Assembly: GCF_001612635.1 (NCBI RefSeq) | Contig: NZ_BDAV01000002.1 | Coordinates: forward strand, 248,001-312,000 | DNA length: 64,000 nt | Direction: 5' to 3' | DNA from: Nocardia africana NBRC 100379 | GTDB taxonomy: Bacteria > Actinomycetota > Actinomycetes > Mycobacteriales > Mycobacteriaceae | In this document: one piece after another, positions 63,111 to 64,000 of the stretch | Layout: every line of letters begins with the position of its first letter | How positions within the stretch are numbered: the first letter of the stretch is position 1 | The notes under the pieces: generated by a model | Databases searched by the model: none | Seen by the model: the letters and a program-made list of their open reading frames with translations, nothing else | Told to the model about the DNA's origin: nothing | Program-made: the position numbers and the translations under genes

Positions 63111-63925
63111 GCCACGAACTCCACTTGCGAGGCGGTGATACCACCGTTGTCGGCGCGGTCGACCGTGACCCGGAAGCGGTAGTAGCGCTCCTGCGGGTCC
63201 TTGGCACCGGCATTGGTCAGGGTCTGCTTGGCCGCGACCAGCACCTTCGCGGTGTGGTCGTCCTGGCTTTCGACCGCGGTTTCGATGATCTCGCCGCTGG
63301 CCTTCACCTTGGCCTGCTGCACGACCTGCGCGTAGGCGTCCTTGCGCTCGGAGTACTCCTGCTTGAGCTGCCCCGAGGCGACCGAGAGCACCCGGTCGAT
63401 GTCCTGCTTCGCGGTGTCGTCCTTGATATTGGTCAGATTGAGGATGGCCTGCTTGGCGGTCTGCTCATATTCCGCGCGCTGGTCGGCCTGGGTGCTGACC
63501 TGATGCTGGTGGTAGGCGAAGAAGCCGCCCGAGCCGACCAGCAGGATCAACGACAGCACGGCCACCACCGCGGCGGCCCAGCCCAGCGGGCCGAGTGAGC
63601 GCTTCGGCGGCGCGGGCTCGTCCTCGGCGGCGGCATCAGCGGTGGTGTCGGACACGATCTCCGAGGACGATTCCTTCCCGCTCCCGGACGATTTCCCGCG
63701 CTCCGGCGAGGCCGTTGCGAGCTTCACCGTCTCGTCCGCGGTGCCGGGCTTCGAAGTAGCGGCGGCGGCCTCGGCTTCGGCGGATCCCGTGCCGAGTTTC
63801 ACGGTCGCGTCCGCGGCCGGCGCACTCTCGGTCCGCTCGACCGCGATCGCCTCGGTCGGCGCTCCCGCCTGCCGGCTGGCCCGGCGCCGGACGCGACCGG
63901 TGGGTGTGGAATTCGATTCGCTCAT
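63107..63925 (-). CDS. Mce-associated membrane protein (Mam, Rv3493c-like)
   Basis: A protein of 272 residues. The first 125 residues are Ser/Thr/Ala/Glu-rich and likely disordered, followed by one helix (WAAAVVAVLSLILLVGSGGF) and a Mam domain (AKQAILNLTNIKDDTAKQDI). GAGGAG lies 8 nt before the ATG, inside the end of the upstream gene. The long low-complexity arm is unusual in length compared with shorter Mam proteins. Confidence 0.85.
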   Translation of the reverse strand: MSESNSTPTGRVRRRASRQAGAPTEAIAVERTESAPAADATVKLGTGSAEAEAAAATSKPGTADETVKLATASPERGKSSGSGKESSSEIVSDTTADAAAEDEPAPPKRSLGPLGWAAAVVAVLSLILLVGSGGFFAYHQHQVSTQADQRAEYEQTAKQAILNLTNIKDDTAKQDIDRVLSVASGQLKQEYSERKDAYAQVVQQAKVKASGEIIETAVESQDDHTAKVLVAAKQTLTNAGAKDPQERYYRFRVTVDRADNGGITASQVEFVA

Positions 63926-64000
63926 TTCTGTTGCTCCTCGAGCATCGCCTGCCAACTGGACGGTACAGTGCCCGATCCGTCGGGGCCCACATCCCCCTGT
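63922..64000 (-). CDS. C-terminal end of upstream mce-operon gene (probably mce4F)
   Basis: The last 25 codons of a gene that continues off the right edge. It ends in SWQAMLEEQQK and overlaps the next gene by 4 bp. By position it should be the sixth Mce protein (MceF), an exported lipid-binding subunit. The identity is inferred from context only, since no domain is visible. Confidence 0.55.
   Translation of the reverse strand, partial: QGDVGPDGSGTVPSSWQAMLEEQQK

Noticed and set aside
1..64000. Insertion sequences, prophage, CRISPR arrays, integron sites
   Set aside because: No transposase, integrase, terminal inverted repeats with target duplication, or spaced repeat array was seen.

Overview
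The window is GC-rich chromosomal DNA from a mycolic-acid actinobacterium of the order Mycobacteriales, most likely Nocardia. The evidence is a mycothiol synthase, an antigen-85-type mycolyltransferase, an LmeA-type lipomannan factor, a GT87 mannosyltransferase, the 3' end of a mce4-type operon, and gene order closely matching Mycobacterium tuberculosis Rv0757-Rv0820. The otsA/mce4 block matches Rv3489-Rv3494, which is far away in M. tuberculosis. I see no rRNA, CRISPR array, insertion sequence, phage gene or clear pseudogene. One tRNA is present.

Layout: 1-2.6 kb is a phosphate-uptake operon (pstS-pstC-pstA, minus strand) behind a PHO box. 2.7-9.3 kb holds mshD and glnR (minus), then lmeA-thiX and a sulfur operon (DUF4395-cysA-sseC, plus) preceded by a leaderless cysteine-rich leader peptide, then a 31-residue membrane protein overlapping a nitrobindin-like gene. 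9.7-16 kb is the cytochrome bd operon cydA-cydB-cydD-cydC (minus) behind a 20-bp perfect palindrome. 16-20.5 kb holds pabC, ygfZ, a MOSC protein, an asparaginase and DUF3073.

20.8-55.4 kb carries seven de novo purine genes on the minus strand, purM, purF, purL, purQ, purS, purB and purD. They are separated by accessory genes: a hydrolase/TetR unit, a YhgE/Pip-like exporter, a CPBP protease, a GT87 enzyme, an M18 aminopeptidase, an orphan amide-sensing AmiC/MarR pair, a LysR/amino-acid dehydrogenase pair, glutamate decarboxylase, oligopeptidase B, an Ag85-like enzyme, an HIT protein, an aminotransferase and an M23 peptidase. 55.5-58.6 kb holds a second HIT protein, phoP-phoR and a small membrane protein. 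58.7-64 kb holds tRNA-Thr, a stand-alone MbtH, a hydrolase, a small conserved protein, otsA and the end of the mce4 operon.

The strongest non-standard signals are: the polycysteine leader with a following hairpin (cysteine attenuation); a dense set of genes whose start codon lies 6-8 nt after a TANNNT -10 element (leaderless transcription); a 76-nt three-way-junction inverted-repeat structure between two convergent genes; the cydA palindrome; two in-frame five-copy tandem repeats in neighbouring genes; and the amide-sensor pair with no amidase beside it. Product names rest on reading motifs and remembered family features. No database search was run.
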